Assembly: GCF_001662305.1 (NCBI RefSeq)
Contig: NZ_BDEP01000013.1
Location: 124,001-188,000 of the forward strand
Source: Halomonas caseinilytica
Lineage (GTDB): Bacteria; Pseudomonadota; Gammaproteobacteria; Pseudomonadales; Halomonadaceae
DNA length: 64,000 nucleotides
Reading direction: 5' to 3'
In this document: positions 45,287 through 56,951 of the stretch, in pieces
Position numbering within the stretch: the first letter of the stretch is position 1
Layout of the letters: every line of letters begins with the position of its first letter
Made by a program: the position numbers and the translations under genes
Notes under the pieces: model-generated
What the model was told of the DNA's origin: nothing
The model's database searches: none
The model's input: only the letters and a program-made list of their open reading frames with translations

Positions 45287-46185
45287 CACGCACCCTCAAG
45301 GCCGGCCTGGTCCAGCAGCCCGCCTGGCCCGACAAGTCACGCAGCCTCGCCGAAAGCGAAGCCGGCATACGCGAGCTCGCTGGGGCCGGCGCCGAATTGG
45401 TGGTGCTCCAGGAACTGCACGCCACTCACTATTTCTGTCAGTACGAGGATCCCGAGCTGTTCGACCTGGCCGAGCCGCTGGACGGCCCCACCGGGCAACG
45501 CCTGGCAGCCTTGGCGGCAGAGCTCGGTATCGTGCTGATGGGCTCGGTGTTCGAGCGTCGCGCGCCGGGCGTCTACCACAACACTGCCGTGGTCTATGAC
45601 CGCGAGCAGGGCCGGGTCGGCCAGTATCGCAAGATGCATATTCCCGACGATCCGGGCTTTTACGAAAAATTCTATTTCACGCCCGGGGATCACGACGCGG
45701 CTCGCGGCCAGGGTTTCACTCCCATCGACACCTCGGTGGGACGGCTCGGCGTGCTGGTCTGCTGGGATCAGTGGTATCCAGAGGCCGCCCGCCTGATGGC
45801 CATGGCCGGCGCCGAGCTGCTGCTTTACCCCACCGCCATTGGCTGGCACCCGCCCGACGACGATGACGAGAAGGCCCGCCAGAAGGACGCCTGGACACTG
45901 ATCCAGCGCAGCCATGCCGTGGCCAATGGCCTACCGGTGATCGTCGCCAACCGCGTCGGCCACGAAGCGGACCTTTCCGGCATCGGCCCAGGCATCGACT
46001 TCTGGGGCGGTAGCTTCATCTGCGGCCCCCAGGGTGAAATGCTGGCCCACGGTGGCGAACAGGCCGAACGCCTGCTGGTGACGCTGGATCTGGCACGTGG
46101 CGAGCAGACCCGCCGCATCTGGCCCTTCCTGCGCGACCGGCGCATCGACGCCTATGGTGATCTGTCTCGACGCTACCGGGACTAG
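45283..46185 (+). CDS. aguB: N-carbamoylputrescine amidohydrolase
   Basis: AguB converts N-carbamoylputrescine to putrescine, CO2 and ammonia. It is a nitrilase-fold protein of 300 residues with the Glu-Lys-Cys triad: E44 (VVLQELHA), K117 (YRKMHIPDD) and C160 (GVLVCWDQWYPE). The motif GFYEKFYFTPGD is specific to carbamoylputrescine hydrolases. It is translated from an ATG that overlaps the aguA stop and is followed by a terminator. No arginine decarboxylase is in view, so agmatine must come from elsewhere. Confidence 0.96.
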   Translation: MTRTLKAGLVQQPAWPDKSRSLAESEAGIRELAGAGAELVVLQELHATHYFCQYEDPELFDLAEPLDGPTGQRLAALAAELGIVLMGSVFERRAPGVYHNTAVVYDREQGRVGQYRKMHIPDDPGFYEKFYFTPGDHDAARGQGFTPIDTSVGRLGVLVCWDQWYPEAARLMAMAGAELLLYPTAIGWHPPDDDDEKARQKDAWTLIQRSHAVANGLPVIVANRVGHEADLSGIGPGIDFWGGSFICGPQGEMLAHGGEQAERLLVTLDLARGEQTRRIWPFLRDRRIDAYGDLSRRYRD

Positions 46186-46281
46186 GAACTGTGCAAAAAG
46201 TGTCTGAACTCGATGCTACAGCGTTGATATCGGCCTCGAGATGCTCATCGACGCCTTCGACGTTCCTTCCCCAGAAACATC

Positions 46282-46313
46282 AAACCCTCCGCGGCATCGC
46301 CGGGAGGGTTTTT
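46282..46313 (+). terminator. Rho-independent terminator after aguB
   Basis: AACCCTCC pairs with GGAGGGTT, an inner CGGC/GCCG stem fills the top, and five T residues follow (46309-46313). It lies 97 bases after the aguB stop and may also act for the convergent MutT-ThiE gene. Confidence 0.85.
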
Positions 46314-46347
46314 CTTACAGCTTATAGCTTAGCTCCGGCAAAACCGG

Positions 46348-47304
46348 TCACTTCCAGAAGTCGCGAATCGAGGCGATACCCTGGGCGCCGACGGCACGGG
46401 CGTGGTTGGCATCGTGGCGCGTCATGCCGCCCAGCGCGAAGACCGGCATGCCGGCATGCTCCACGAGCTGCTGGAAATCGTGCCAGCCGATCGGCGCCAC
46501 CTCGGGGTGCGACGGTGTGGTGCGCAACGGCGAGAGGGTGACGAAATCGCAGCCGATCCGATGCGCCTGATCCAGTTGCTCGCGATCATGAGTCGACGCC
46601 GCGAGCCATTTCTCCTCGCTGATCGGGCGGCGCTCCAGGCTCATCAGCCGCTCGCTGGTCAGGTGGATGCCATCGGCATCCACCCGCTCCAGCAGCGTCG
46701 GCTCCCCGTTGAGCATCAGGCGTGCCTCGAAACGCCGGCACAAGGCCAGCGCCTTCTCGGCCCGGGCCACGTAGGCGTCTTCATCCAGCGTCTTGGCACG
46801 CAGTTGTACCAGGCGCACGCCATCCTCGCGCATCGCGCGTTCCAGACGCTCCAGGAATACGTCCTCGTCGTCTTCCTCGGCACTGATCAGATACTCGGTG
46901 GGCAGCATCACCGCACGCAGGATCGGCAGGTTGGCCGCGGGGAACGGATAGCCATGCAGCTCTTCCATGGGCACCCAACGTACCGCCTGTCCCTCACGGC
47001 CGAAAGGCTCGCCGGCGAAATCATGCACTTGCCAGACGTCGAGCAGCACGTGCTTGTCAGCGTATTCATGATGGATACGGATCAATGGCTGGGCACGACG
47101 AATCTCCACGCCCAACTCCTCGTGCAGTTCGCGTTTCAGCGCCTCCAGCCCCGTCTCGTAGGGTGCCAGCTTGCCCCCGGGAAACTCCCAGAGGCCGCCT
47201 TGATCCACATTGGACGGCCGCCGGGCGAGCAAGACCTCACGACCATCGGCGCTGATGATGGCGGCAGCCGCCACATGCACCCTTCTTTTCACCATTGTGT
47301 TCAT
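46348..47304 (-). CDS. mutT: Nudix hydrolase (MutT) fused to ThiE/TenI-like domain
   Basis: The N-terminal half (about 1-135) is a MutT-type Nudix domain with a complete Nudix box (GLWEFPGGKLAPYETGLEAL to RELHEELGVE), expected to remove 8-oxo-dGTP. The C-terminal half (about 150-318) is a thiamine-phosphate-synthase-like barrel (LVQLRAKTLDED, LMLNGEP, GIHLTSERL, SPLRTTPSHPEVAPIGW, VFALGGMTRHD). The fusion is common in Pseudomonas and its relatives, where the second domain's role is unclear; some ThiE residues are replaced. The start could also be the ATG at 47295. It is followed by the 46282-46313 hairpin. Confidence 0.93.
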   Translation of the reverse strand: MNTMVKRRVHVAAAAIISADGREVLLARRPSNVDQGGLWEFPGGKLAPYETGLEALKRELHEELGVEIRRAQPLIRIHHEYADKHVLLDVWQVHDFAGEPFGREGQAVRWVPMEELHGYPFPAANLPILRAVMLPTEYLISAEEDDEDVFLERLERAMREDGVRLVQLRAKTLDEDAYVARAEKALALCRRFEARLMLNGEPTLLERVDADGIHLTSERLMSLERRPISEEKWLAASTHDREQLDQAHRIGCDFVTLSPLRTTPSHPEVAPIGWHDFQQLVEHAGMPVFALGGMTRHDANHARAVGAQGIASIRDFWK

Positions 47305-47384
47305 TCACCTTTCCAACGTTTCCGCCGCGTGCGGCGGGGATTGCTATGGGGCTCATCGATTCGCGAACGCTGTCGCCCGCCGGT

Positions 47385-48614
47385 TCAGCTACGGTAATCG
47401 GCGTTGATGGCGACGTATTCCCGCGTCAGGTCCGTGGTCCATACGGTGGCACCGCGATCCCCACGTCCCAGATCGATGCGAATGCCGATCTCTTCCTGGG
47501 CCATGGCCTCGCTGCCGGCTTCCTCGGTATAGCCCGGGGCACGCCCGCCCTGCTCGACCAGTCGCACGCCACCGAGGTCGATGGTCACCCTGGAGACATC
47601 GAAATCGGCCACCGGGGCCCGCCCCACGGCGGCAAGAATCCGCCCCCAGTTGGCATCGCTGGCGGCCAGTGCCGTCTTGACCAGCGGAGAATGCGCCACC
47701 GTGAAGGCGACATCCAGCGCCTCGTCGCGGGTCACCGCACCATCCACTTGAAGGGTGACGAACTTGGTCGCCCCCTCACCGTCACGCACGATGGCCTGTG
47801 CCAGTTCATTCATCACCCGCTGCAGTCCGTCGCGGAACGCGGCCAGGCGATGTTCATCGTTCACCGCCGCACCGCGCCCCGTGGCGATCAGCATGCAGGC
47901 ATCATTGGTGGAGGTGTCGCCATCCACGGTGATGCAATTGAAGGAATGCGCCACCGCTTCGCGCAGCACGTCATCCAGCACGGCCGGCGCAATGGCCGCG
48001 TCGGTGGCCACGAAGCCCAACATGGTCGCCATGTTGGGCTTGATCATGCCCGAGCCCTTGCTGATGCCATTGATGGTGATGGTCTCGTCACCCAAGGGCA
48101 CCACGACGCTGGCTCCCTTGGCCCGGGTATCGGTGGTGAGGATGCCCTCACCCGCCGCCGCCCAGCCCTCGGGGCCATCATCCAGGGCACGCAACGCCTC
48201 GGGCAGGCCCGCCAGCAAGCGGTCCATGGGCAGCGTCTCGCCGATCACGCCGGTGGAGAACGGCAGTACCGAGGTGGCCTCCACATCGACGAGTCCGGCC
48301 AGCTCCGTGCAAGTGGTCCGGGCGTCGCGCAGGCCAATCTCGCCGGTGCCAGCATTGGCGTTTCCAGTGTTGATCACCAGATAGCGTGGCGCCGTGCCGC
48401 GGGTGGCACAGGCCGCCAGGTGCTCACGCGCCACCGTCACCGGCGCGGCGCAAAAGGCATTGCGCGTGAAGGTGCCGGACACGGAGGCGCCTTCCGGCAC
48501 CTCGATCACCACCAGGTCACGACGGTCCGCTGTCTTGATGCCCGACATCGCCGTGCCCAGCCGCAGCCCCTCGATCCTGGGCATTGCCGGGAAATGTGAT
48601 TCACCCACCGCCAT
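47385..48614 (-). CDS. argJ: Bifunctional ornithine acetyltransferase / N-acetylglutamate synthase
   Basis: ArgJ recycles the acetyl group in arginine synthesis and can make N-acetylglutamate. The 409-residue precursor cleaves itself before T197 in KGSGMIKPNMATMLGFVATDA to form alpha and beta chains. Other motifs: GNANAGTGE, VLPFSTGVIGE, FNCITVDGDTSTNDAC and the C-terminal YVAINADYRS. Placement between secA and mutT is the same as in pseudomonads. Its presence means the cyclic acetyl pathway is used. Confidence 0.96.
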   Translation of the reverse strand: MAVGESHFPAMPRIEGLRLGTAMSGIKTADRRDLVVIEVPEGASVSGTFTRNAFCAAPVTVAREHLAACATRGTAPRYLVINTGNANAGTGEIGLRDARTTCTELAGLVDVEATSVLPFSTGVIGETLPMDRLLAGLPEALRALDDGPEGWAAAGEGILTTDTRAKGASVVVPLGDETITINGISKGSGMIKPNMATMLGFVATDAAIAPAVLDDVLREAVAHSFNCITVDGDTSTNDACMLIATGRGAAVNDEHRLAAFRDGLQRVMNELAQAIVRDGEGATKFVTLQVDGAVTRDEALDVAFTVAHSPLVKTALAASDANWGRILAAVGRAPVADFDVSRVTIDLGGVRLVEQGGRAPGYTEEAGSEAMAQEEIGIRIDLGRGDRGATVWTTDLTREYVAINADYRS

Positions 48615-48680
48615 GGCGAATACTCCTCAATGAGTCAGGACAATAACACTACCAAGCGAGATGCCGCGCAGGCATTGTAT

Positions 48681-51404
<2,724 letters not shown>

Positions 51405-51410
51405 GAAGGG

Positions 51411-51479
51411 TCCTGTCACTGCATGTGGCATCCGGCCGGCTCTCGGGTCCGGCCGCTTCGTCGCTCATCCCGACAGGAG
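51411..51479 (-). promoter_or_regulatory. Predicted RNA structure hiding the secA ribosome-binding site
   Basis: On the minus-strand mRNA, TCCTGTC (51479-51473, inside the upstream ORF) is exactly complementary to GACAGGA (51417-51411), which holds the secA AGGA ribosome site; a G-U pair extends it to eight pairs. Between them CGGCCGG/CCGGCCG (51455-51449 and 51439-51433) forms a 7-bp GC hairpin with a 9-base loop. Together these make a two-level stem that would mask secA initiation until the lower stem is opened. Confidence 0.55.
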
Positions 51480-51830
51480 GGATGGCGGGCCACGGCGCGT
51501 CAGGACATCATGGGCCGCGACGGCCCGCAGCGGCTCGCGGCATACCACTGGAAGGGGCTGCCCGACCGGACGACAAGGCGCCATCCGGGACAGCCAGCGG
51601 CGCCGCGAGCGGCGCCTTGCCTGGAGTTGCCGGGAGCTGGCACGGATCAGGGCCGGCGCCAGGATGCACATCTGCACGACACGTTCGACAGGACGCCACT
51701 CAGCCTGGGCCAGACCCGCCGGCAACAGGCAGCCCACCAGCAACCCGGCCAGCCACCAGCGCGCCGGCGCGCCTCGAGGGCGTCGCGACGGCGCCGAAGG
51801 GGCGCGAATGTCCGTGGAAAGAGAGGCCAT
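51465..51830 (-). CDS. Small signal-peptide protein upstream of secA, SecM-like candidate with RGPP motif
   Basis: The 121-codon ORF ends 60 bases before secA on the same strand. Residues 1-24 form a basic n-region, 25-41 a hydrophobic core (WWLAGLLVGCLLPAGLA), and AQA/E near 43-44 is a good signal-peptidase site. The rest is arginine-rich and ends TRRGPPSLLSG; R113-G114-P115-P116 resembles the RAPP-type arrest motif of ApdA and ApdP. The E. coli SecM motif (FxxxxWIxxxxGIRAGP) is absent. Position, signal sequence, C-terminal motif and the RNA pairing described at 51411-51479 suggest a secretion monitor for secA. There is only a weak ribosome site before the ATG, and no homology is known to me, so a chance ORF is possible. 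Confidence 0.5.
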   Translation of the reverse strand: MASLSTDIRAPSAPSRRPRGAPARWWLAGLLVGCLLPAGLAQAEWRPVERVVQMCILAPALIRASSRQLQARRRSRRRWLSRMAPCRPVGQPLPVVCREPLRAVAAHDVLTRRGPPSLLSG

Positions 51831-51947
51831 GCTGTCGAGAAACTCCCGTGCGTGCTAGGCTCTGGCTGTCGTAAGGTCGTCGACATCCGCCCGAGGCGGC
51901 GCGGCGACCGAGAATCACGTCAGGGGGATGCCCCGAGAATCAAGCTG

Positions 51948-52403
51948 ATGAGTATAAAGGTTAAGCGGTTCCGAGCACAGCCCATGTCGAGGCTCCTGGA
52001 AGGCCGGGGTGAGCTGGGATCATTGATGCGGACGGCACGCTTGATCGAGCGTGCCCAGGAACATCTTCGCGCCCACCTCCCTGCCGAACTCGGAGAGCAC
52101 CTTTATGTCGGCGGCTTCCGCCAGGGCCGATTGACCTTGATCACGGACCGCGCCACCTGGCTGACGAGACTCCGCTATGAACAGCCGCGACTGTTGAAAC
52201 GACTCCACGAGCTTGCCGGCTTCGAGGCGGTCAGCGGCTTCGACCTCAAGGTTCGCCCGGTGCGCCCGCCCAAGGCACCGGTACGCCAGACACGCCATCT
52301 CCCCGCCCGTGCTGCCGATGAGCTGTCCAGTTGCGCCGCCGACGTCGACGACCCCCGCTTGAAACGCGCCTTGGAGCGCCTCGCCTCACACGCGGAAACC
52401 TGA
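51948..52403 (+). CDS. dciA: DciA-type replicative helicase-loading protein (DUF721)
   Basis: The 151-residue protein has the DUF721/DciA KH-like domain at about 10-105 (RTARLIERAQEHLRAHLPAEL, then LYVGGFRQGRLTLITDRATWLTRLRYEQPRLLKRLHEL). DciA is the ancestral partner that helps load DnaB at the origin in bacteria lacking phage-derived DnaC; family relatives lie next to lpxC and secA in many gammaproteobacteria. The C-terminal tail (about 105-151) is disordered. The ATG at 51948 fits the family; the long upstream open frame is not coding. It converges on lpxC. Confidence 0.88.
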   Translation: MSIKVKRFRAQPMSRLLEGRGELGSLMRTARLIERAQEHLRAHLPAELGEHLYVGGFRQGRLTLITDRATWLTRLRYEQPRLLKRLHELAGFEAVSGFDLKVRPVRPPKAPVRQTRHLPARAADELSSCAADVDDPRLKRALERLASHAET

Positions 52404-52431
52404 CTCCGCCGACATCGTACCGCCATACGAA

Positions 52432-52456
52432 ACCGCCGCCCGGTAAGGGCGGCGGT
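52432..52456 (-). terminator. GC-rich hairpin between convergent dciA and lpxC
   Basis: ACCGCCGCCC and GGGCGGCGGT form a perfect 10-bp stem with a 5-base loop, between the two convergent stops. A short TTT follows on the minus strand, on the lpxC side, so it best fits the end of the dcw/lpxC transcript. Confidence 0.65.
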
Positions 52457-52491
52457 CAAGGACTGCGCTGCAACGAAACACCGAGACGATG

Positions 52492-53403
52492 TCAGGCCAT
52501 GGCGGGCGCCGCATAGGAGATCGGCGCCTTCTGGGCATCGTCTTCGAAAGTGACGATCTCCCAGGCCTGGGGATTGGCGACCAGCGCGCGACACAGCTGA
52601 TTGTTCAGCGCATGACCAGACTTCACGCCACGGAATTCGCCGATCAGGCTGTGCCCCAGCTGGTAGAGATCACCGATGGCATCCAGAACCTTGTGCTTGA
52701 CGAACTCATCGTCATAACGCAGCCCGCCTTCGTTCACGATTCGATAATCATCGACCACGATGGCGTTGTCGAGACTGCCACCGAGCGCCAGATTGTTCGA
52801 GCGCAGGTGTTCGAGATCGCGCATAAAACCGAAGGTACGAGCGCGGGATACCTCCTTGACGAAGGAGGTCGTGGAGAAGTCGACCGTGGCGGTCTGCTTC
52901 TGATCCTCGAACACCGGGTGGTCGAAGTCGATGGCGAAGGAGACCTTGAACCCCTGGTGGGGCAGGAAGATCGCTTCCTTGTCGCCCTCGCGGACCATCA
53001 CTTCGCGCTTGATGCGGATGAATTTCTTCGGCGCCTCCTGCTCGGCGATGCCCGCCGACTGGATGAGGAACACGAAGGGACCGGCGCTACCATCCATGAT
53101 CGGCACCTCAGGGGCACTCACATCGACATAGGCATTGTCGATGCCGAGGCCGGCAAGGGCGGACATCAGGTGCTCGACGGTCGCCACCTTGACACCATCC
53201 TGCGACAGGGCAGTACACAGGGTCGTGTCCGTGACGTTCTCGGCACGCGCCTGGATCTGGACTTCGGGCTCCAGGTCGGTGCGCACGAAGACTATGCCAG
53301 TGTCGACGGGTGCGGGGCGCAGGGTCAGGTAGACCTTCTTGCCGGAATGCAGGCCGACGCCAGTGGCGCGAATGACGTTCTTGAGCGTGCGTTGTCTAAT
53401 CAT
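52492..53403 (-). CDS. lpxC: UDP-3-O-acyl-N-acetylglucosamine deacetylase
   Basis: LpxC is the committed step of lipid A synthesis, a zinc deacetylase. The 303 residues show [16 protein letters not shown] with the first zinc histidine near 79, [14 protein letters not shown], and the HKVLDAIGD motif giving H237 and D241. The C-terminus ([19 protein letters not shown] and a hydrophobic end YAAPAMA) is the region by which FtsH recognises LpxC in E. coli; the non-polar end here is compatible with such turnover. It has its own promoter behind ftsZ. Confidence 0.97.
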   Translation of the reverse strand: MIRQRTLKNVIRATGVGLHSGKKVYLTLRPAPVDTGIVFVRTDLEPEVQIQARAENVTDTTLCTALSQDGVKVATVEHLMSALAGLGIDNAYVDVSAPEVPIMDGSAGPFVFLIQSAGIAEQEAPKKFIRIKREVMVREGDKEAIFLPHQGFKVSFAIDFDHPVFEDQKQTATVDFSTTSFVKEVSRARTFGFMRDLEHLRSNNLALGGSLDNAIVVDDYRIVNEGGLRYDDEFVKHKVLDAIGDLYQLGHSLIGEFRGVKSGHALNNQLCRALVANPQAWEIVTFEDDAQKAPISYAAPAMA

Positions 53404-53443
53404 GGGCGTTCGCCAGGCAGTCGTTGATTATCAAACACCGTTC

Positions 53444-53472
53444 ACTATAACACCGAACGCACGTTTCAACAA
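53444..53472 (-). promoter_or_regulatory. Sigma-70 promoter of lpxC
   Basis: TTGTTG (53467-53472) and TATAGT (53444-53449), spacer 17, on the minus strand in the ftsZ-lpxC gap. The gap is unusually AT-rich for this genome. Transcription would begin near 53437, about 34 bases before the lpxC start. Confidence 0.72.
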
Positions 53473-53515
53473 AAATAACATCATCGACCACTGCCTATGC
53501 GAACAATAAATCGCG

Positions 53516-54703
53516 TCAATCGGCCTGGCGCCGCAGGAAGGCCGGAATGTCCAGATAGTCATCCAGCTCCTGGGACTTGCGCGAATCCGACTGCGGCTGC
53601 GAGCGCGGAGATTCCTGCGGCTCCGGCTTGGACGCAGCGGCGGTACGGTTCTGATGCGCGCGACTGGCAGCCGCCTGTTGCCGCACGGCAGCCGCATCGC
53701 TGCGACGCGTTGCCTCGCGATTCGCCGTCGAAGTCTGACGCTGCTGGCCATCCAGGCCGGCCGCCACCACGGTAACGCGCAGCTCGTCGCTCATCTCCAT
53801 GTCGATGGAAGTACCGACGACGATGGTCGCATCCTGGGACGCAAATTCCTGAACCGTGGCACCCACGTCGTTGAACTCCCCGATGGAGAGATCCGGACCA
53901 GCGGTGATGTTGACCAGAATGCCCCGGGCACCGTGCAGATCGATGTCTTCGAGCAAGGGACTGCGGATGGCCTTCTCGGCCGCCTCGCGAGCGCGGTTCT
54001 CGCCAGTCGCGCCCCCCGTGCCCATCATTGCCATGCCCATCTCGGACATCACGGTGCGCACGTCGGCGAAGTCGACGTTGATGATGCCGGGGCTGGTGAT
54101 CAGCTCGGCGATGCCCTGAACGGCACCGAGCAGGACGTCGTTGGCGGCGCTGAAGGCAGTCAGCAGGCTGGCGCTCTTGCCCAGCACCGACAGCAGCTTC
54201 TCGTTGGGAATGGTGATCAGCGAGTCGACATGCTCGGAGAGTTCCTTCATGCCCTCCTCGGCGGCCCGCATCCGCTTGGGCCCTTCGAAGGGGAAGGGAC
54301 GCGTCACCACCGCGACGGTGAGGATGCCGAGTTCCTTGGCAACCTGCGCTACCACCGGTGCACCACCGGTTCCGGTTCCTCCGCCCATGCCGGCGGTGAT
54401 GAAGACCATGTCGGCACCACCCAGCAGCTCGGCGATGCGCTCGCGATCCTCCATGGCCGCCTGACGGCCGACCTCGGGGCTGGCACCAGCTCCCAGGCCC
54501 TTGGTGATCTCGCTACCGAGCTGGAGAACGGTCTTGGCCGACACGCTCTTCAGTGCTTGAGCATCGGTATTGGCACAGATGAACTCCACGCCTTCGATGC
54601 TGCTCTCGACCATGTGGTTGACGGCGTTGCCACCACCGCCACCGACACCGATCACCTTGATAACCGCACTGCTAGAAGGTGCGCTATCCACGAGTTCGAA
54701 CAT
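53516..54703 (-). CDS. ftsZ: Cell division protein FtsZ
   Basis: The tubulin-like GTPase that forms the division ring. The 395 residues contain [17 protein letters not shown], the GTP-binding [14 protein letters not shown] loop near 104-112, the T7 loop [22 protein letters not shown] and a Q/A/R-rich linker (about 320-375). The C-terminal peptide [16 protein letters not shown] is the docking site for FtsA and ZipA. It follows ftsA after 34 bases. Confidence 0.98.
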   Translation of the reverse strand: MFELVDSAPSSSAVIKVIGVGGGGGNAVNHMVESSIEGVEFICANTDAQALKSVSAKTVLQLGSEITKGLGAGASPEVGRQAAMEDRERIAELLGGADMVFITAGMGGGTGTGGAPVVAQVAKELGILTVAVVTRPFPFEGPKRMRAAEEGMKELSEHVDSLITIPNEKLLSVLGKSASLLTAFSAANDVLLGAVQGIAELITSPGIINVDFADVRTVMSEMGMAMMGTGGATGENRAREAAEKAIRSPLLEDIDLHGARGILVNITAGPDLSIGEFNDVGATVQEFASQDATIVVGTSIDMEMSDELRVTVVAAGLDGQQRQTSTANREATRRSDAAAVRQQAAASRAHQNRTAAASKPEPQESPRSQPQSDSRKSQELDDYLDIPAFLRRQAD

Positions 54704-54737
54704 TAGCCCCGTCTCCTGGACCGCTCGGGCGGCCCTG

Positions 54738-56027
54738 TCAGAAATTTCCTTTGAACCAGCTCTTGAGCCTTACCAGCGCCGGAATCCCTTCCTCTGGTCC
54801 ACGCCGGGAGACGTCTTCCCGTCTCGGTTGCGCCGAGAAGCCACCATCGCGCTCCGGATGGCCGAGTCCCTGACGGGTCTCATTCAGAGCGTAATGTAGC
54901 AAACCGACCCCCGTCGAATAAATCGGGTTACGCACCACATCGGCCAGCCCGCGGACATTCTGCGGGCAAGCGATGCGCACCGGCATGTGGAAGATCTCTT
55001 CGGCCAACTCGACGACGCCTTCCATGCGTGCCGTGCCTCCGGTCAATACCACACCGGCAGCCACCAGATCCTCGTAACCGCTGCGCCGCAATTCGTCACG
55101 CACCAGGGTGAAAAGTTCCTCGTAACGAGGCTCCACCACCTCGGCCAGCGACTGCCGCGACAGATCGCGAGCCGCCCGATCGCCGACGCTGGGCACCTTG
55201 ATCATTTCGTCGCTGGAAGCCATCTGCGTCAGTGCGCAGGCATACTTGACCTTGATTTCCTCGGCATGCTGGGTCGGCGTGCGCAGCGCCATGGCAATAT
55301 CGTTGGTCACCTGATCCCCGGCAATGGGAATCACCGCCGTATGACGGATGGCGCCTTCGGTGAATACGGCGATATCGGTCGTTCCCCCTCCGATATCCAC
55401 CACGCACACGCCGAGCTCACGCTCATCCTCGGTCAGCACGGCATGGCTGGACGCCAGTTGCTCGAGGATGATGGCGTCCACGTCGAGCCCGCAGCGGCGC
55501 ACGCACTTCTCAATGTTCTGTACCGCGTTGAGCGCCGCGGTGACCAGATGCACCCGCGCCTCGAGACGTACCCCGGACATGCCCAGGGGCTCGCGAATAC
55601 CGCCCTGGGTATCGATGGCAAACTCCTGGGGCAGCACGTGCAAGACGCGCTGCCCCTCGGAAATGGCCCGCGCACGGGCCGAATCGATGACGCGATCGAT
55701 GTCGGAAGAGGCGACTTCTCGCTCCTTGATCGCCACCACACCGTCGGAATTCATCGAGCTGATATGGCTCCCGGCGATTCCCACGTACACGGAATGAATA
55801 TCGCAACCGGCCATGAGCTCGGCCTCTTCCACGGCGCGCTGAATCGACTGCACCGTGGACTCGATGTTGATCACCACCCCTTTCTTCATTCCTCGAGAGG
55901 GGTGGGAGCCGATACCGGCGATTTCAATTCCGCCATCGTCCGTGGGCTGCCCCACGATCGCCACGACCTTGGATGTTCCGATATCCAGCCCGACTACCAT
56001 ATTGGACACATTGGAAGGACCTGCCAT
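54738..56027 (-). CDS. ftsA: Cell division protein FtsA
   Basis: FtsA is an actin-like ATPase that tethers FtsZ to the membrane. The 429 residues show phosphate loop [16 protein letters not shown], the 1C domain (about 85-165), [31 protein letters not shown] and the C-terminal amphipathic membrane-targeting helix ([14 protein letters not shown]). The start at 56027 adds nine residues before MVVGLDIG, similar to E. coli. A TATAAT box lies about 70 bases upstream. Confidence 0.97.
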   Translation of the reverse strand: MAGPSNVSNMVVGLDIGTSKVVAIVGQPTDDGGIEIAGIGSHPSRGMKKGVVINIESTVQSIQRAVEEAELMAGCDIHSVYVGIAGSHISSMNSDGVVAIKEREVASSDIDRVIDSARARAISEGQRVLHVLPQEFAIDTQGGIREPLGMSGVRLEARVHLVTAALNAVQNIEKCVRRCGLDVDAIILEQLASSHAVLTEDERELGVCVVDIGGGTTDIAVFTEGAIRHTAVIPIAGDQVTNDIAMALRTPTQHAEEIKVKYACALTQMASSDEMIKVPSVGDRAARDLSRQSLAEVVEPRYEELFTLVRDELRRSGYEDLVAAGVVLTGGTARMEGVVELAEEIFHMPVRIACPQNVRGLADVVRNPIYSTGVGLLHYALNETRQGLGHPERDGGFSAQPRREDVSRRGPEEGIPALVRLKSWFKGNF

Positions 56028-56096
56028 GAGCCGGGAATTCTCCTCGAGCCAGACCCGCTAGGGGAAATGCATGTTTGTCACGAAAAATCTGGACTA

Positions 56097-56102
56097 ATTA
56101 TA
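56097..56102 (-). promoter_or_regulatory. TATAAT box upstream of ftsA
   Basis: A perfect -10 hexamer in the 197-base, AT-rich ftsQ-ftsA gap, 70 bases before ftsA. No convincing -35 box is found at 16-18 bases. An extra promoter for ftsA-ftsZ would match E. coli, where several promoters boost ftsAZ. Confidence 0.4.
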
Positions 56103-56224
56103 GGAACAACTTACGCCGTTCCACCAGCCCGTAACCGAAAAACGTGTCTTAACGATACGGTTATTTTCGCATTAAAGGAATCCCCCCAGGCCACGTCGGG
56201 CGGACAATTCGGCAATTCGATCGG

Positions 56225-56950
56225 TTAGCCTTCCGCTTTCGAATCGCTTTCGACGGGTTCCGTTTCACCATGCCAGGCAACGGCGACACCATTGGGATAA
56301 CGAAGATCGATGTAGCGAATGTGCGACGCCCATTCACCCAGCTCTCGACGCCAGGCAGCCTCGAAGCGCTCCAGGCGCCCAGAGCGATGATTACGTCCCA
56401 GCATCACCCAGACACCGTCATCCAACTGGAAGCGCCAGGCCCCCCTCGCCTCAAGCCGCAACTGGCGTACGTCGAGCCCTTGGTCGGCAAAACGCGACAC
56501 CAGTTGATCATGATAAGCCAGCACCTCAGGGCCGCTGCCTTCAGGGCCGGACAGATCCGGCAATCCCTCCGGCGGCGTCACGGGGGCGAAGGAGAAAGGT
56601 TCGCCTTGCGCATTCAGCAACCGATCATCGTTCCAGCGCGCTACCGGCACCTGCTCTTCCAGTTCGAAACGCAGGGCATTGGGCCACTCGCGATGCACCC
56701 TCACCTCGCGCAACCAACCAATATCCCTGGCTCGCTCCCGCAAGGTATCGATATCCACCGACAACCAGGTCTGTCCCTGGACGAGCGGCGCCAGGCGATC
56801 CCGCAGGTAATCAGCACTGACATGGTGCAACTCGCCTCCGATGGAGACGCGCTCGATGGGACGATCCAGCCAGAGCCAAAGGGCTCGCCCTCCGGCGCCG
56901 AGCAAGAGCATCAGCAGCACAATACCGATGAGGGAGGAACGACGCGCCAT
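56225..56950 (-). CDS. ftsQ: Cell division protein FtsQ
   Basis: FtsQ links early and late divisome proteins. The 241-residue bitopic protein has one N-terminal helix (about 7-27), a POTRA domain (about 35-105, IERVSIGGELHHVSADYLRDRLAPL, VDIDTLRERARDIGWLREVRVHREWPNAL) and the FtsQ beta domain ending in YIDLRYPNGVAVAW, the region that contacts FtsB. The start at 56950 lies one base after the ddlB stop. It is followed by an unusually wide gap before ftsA. Confidence 0.95.
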   Translation of the reverse strand: MARRSSLIGIVLLMLLLGAGGRALWLWLDRPIERVSIGGELHHVSADYLRDRLAPLVQGQTWLSVDIDTLRERARDIGWLREVRVHREWPNALRFELEEQVPVARWNDDRLLNAQGEPFSFAPVTPPEGLPDLSGPEGSGPEVLAYHDQLVSRFADQGLDVRQLRLEARGAWRFQLDDGVWVMLGRNHRSGRLERFEAAWRRELGEWASHIRYIDLRYPNGVAVAWHGETEPVESDSKAEG

Positions 56951-56951
56951 A

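Noticed and set aside
51423..51947. Upstream extension of the dciA frame
   Set aside because: Low-complexity Q/R-rich translation antisense to the SecM-like candidate; DciA similarity starts at 51948.
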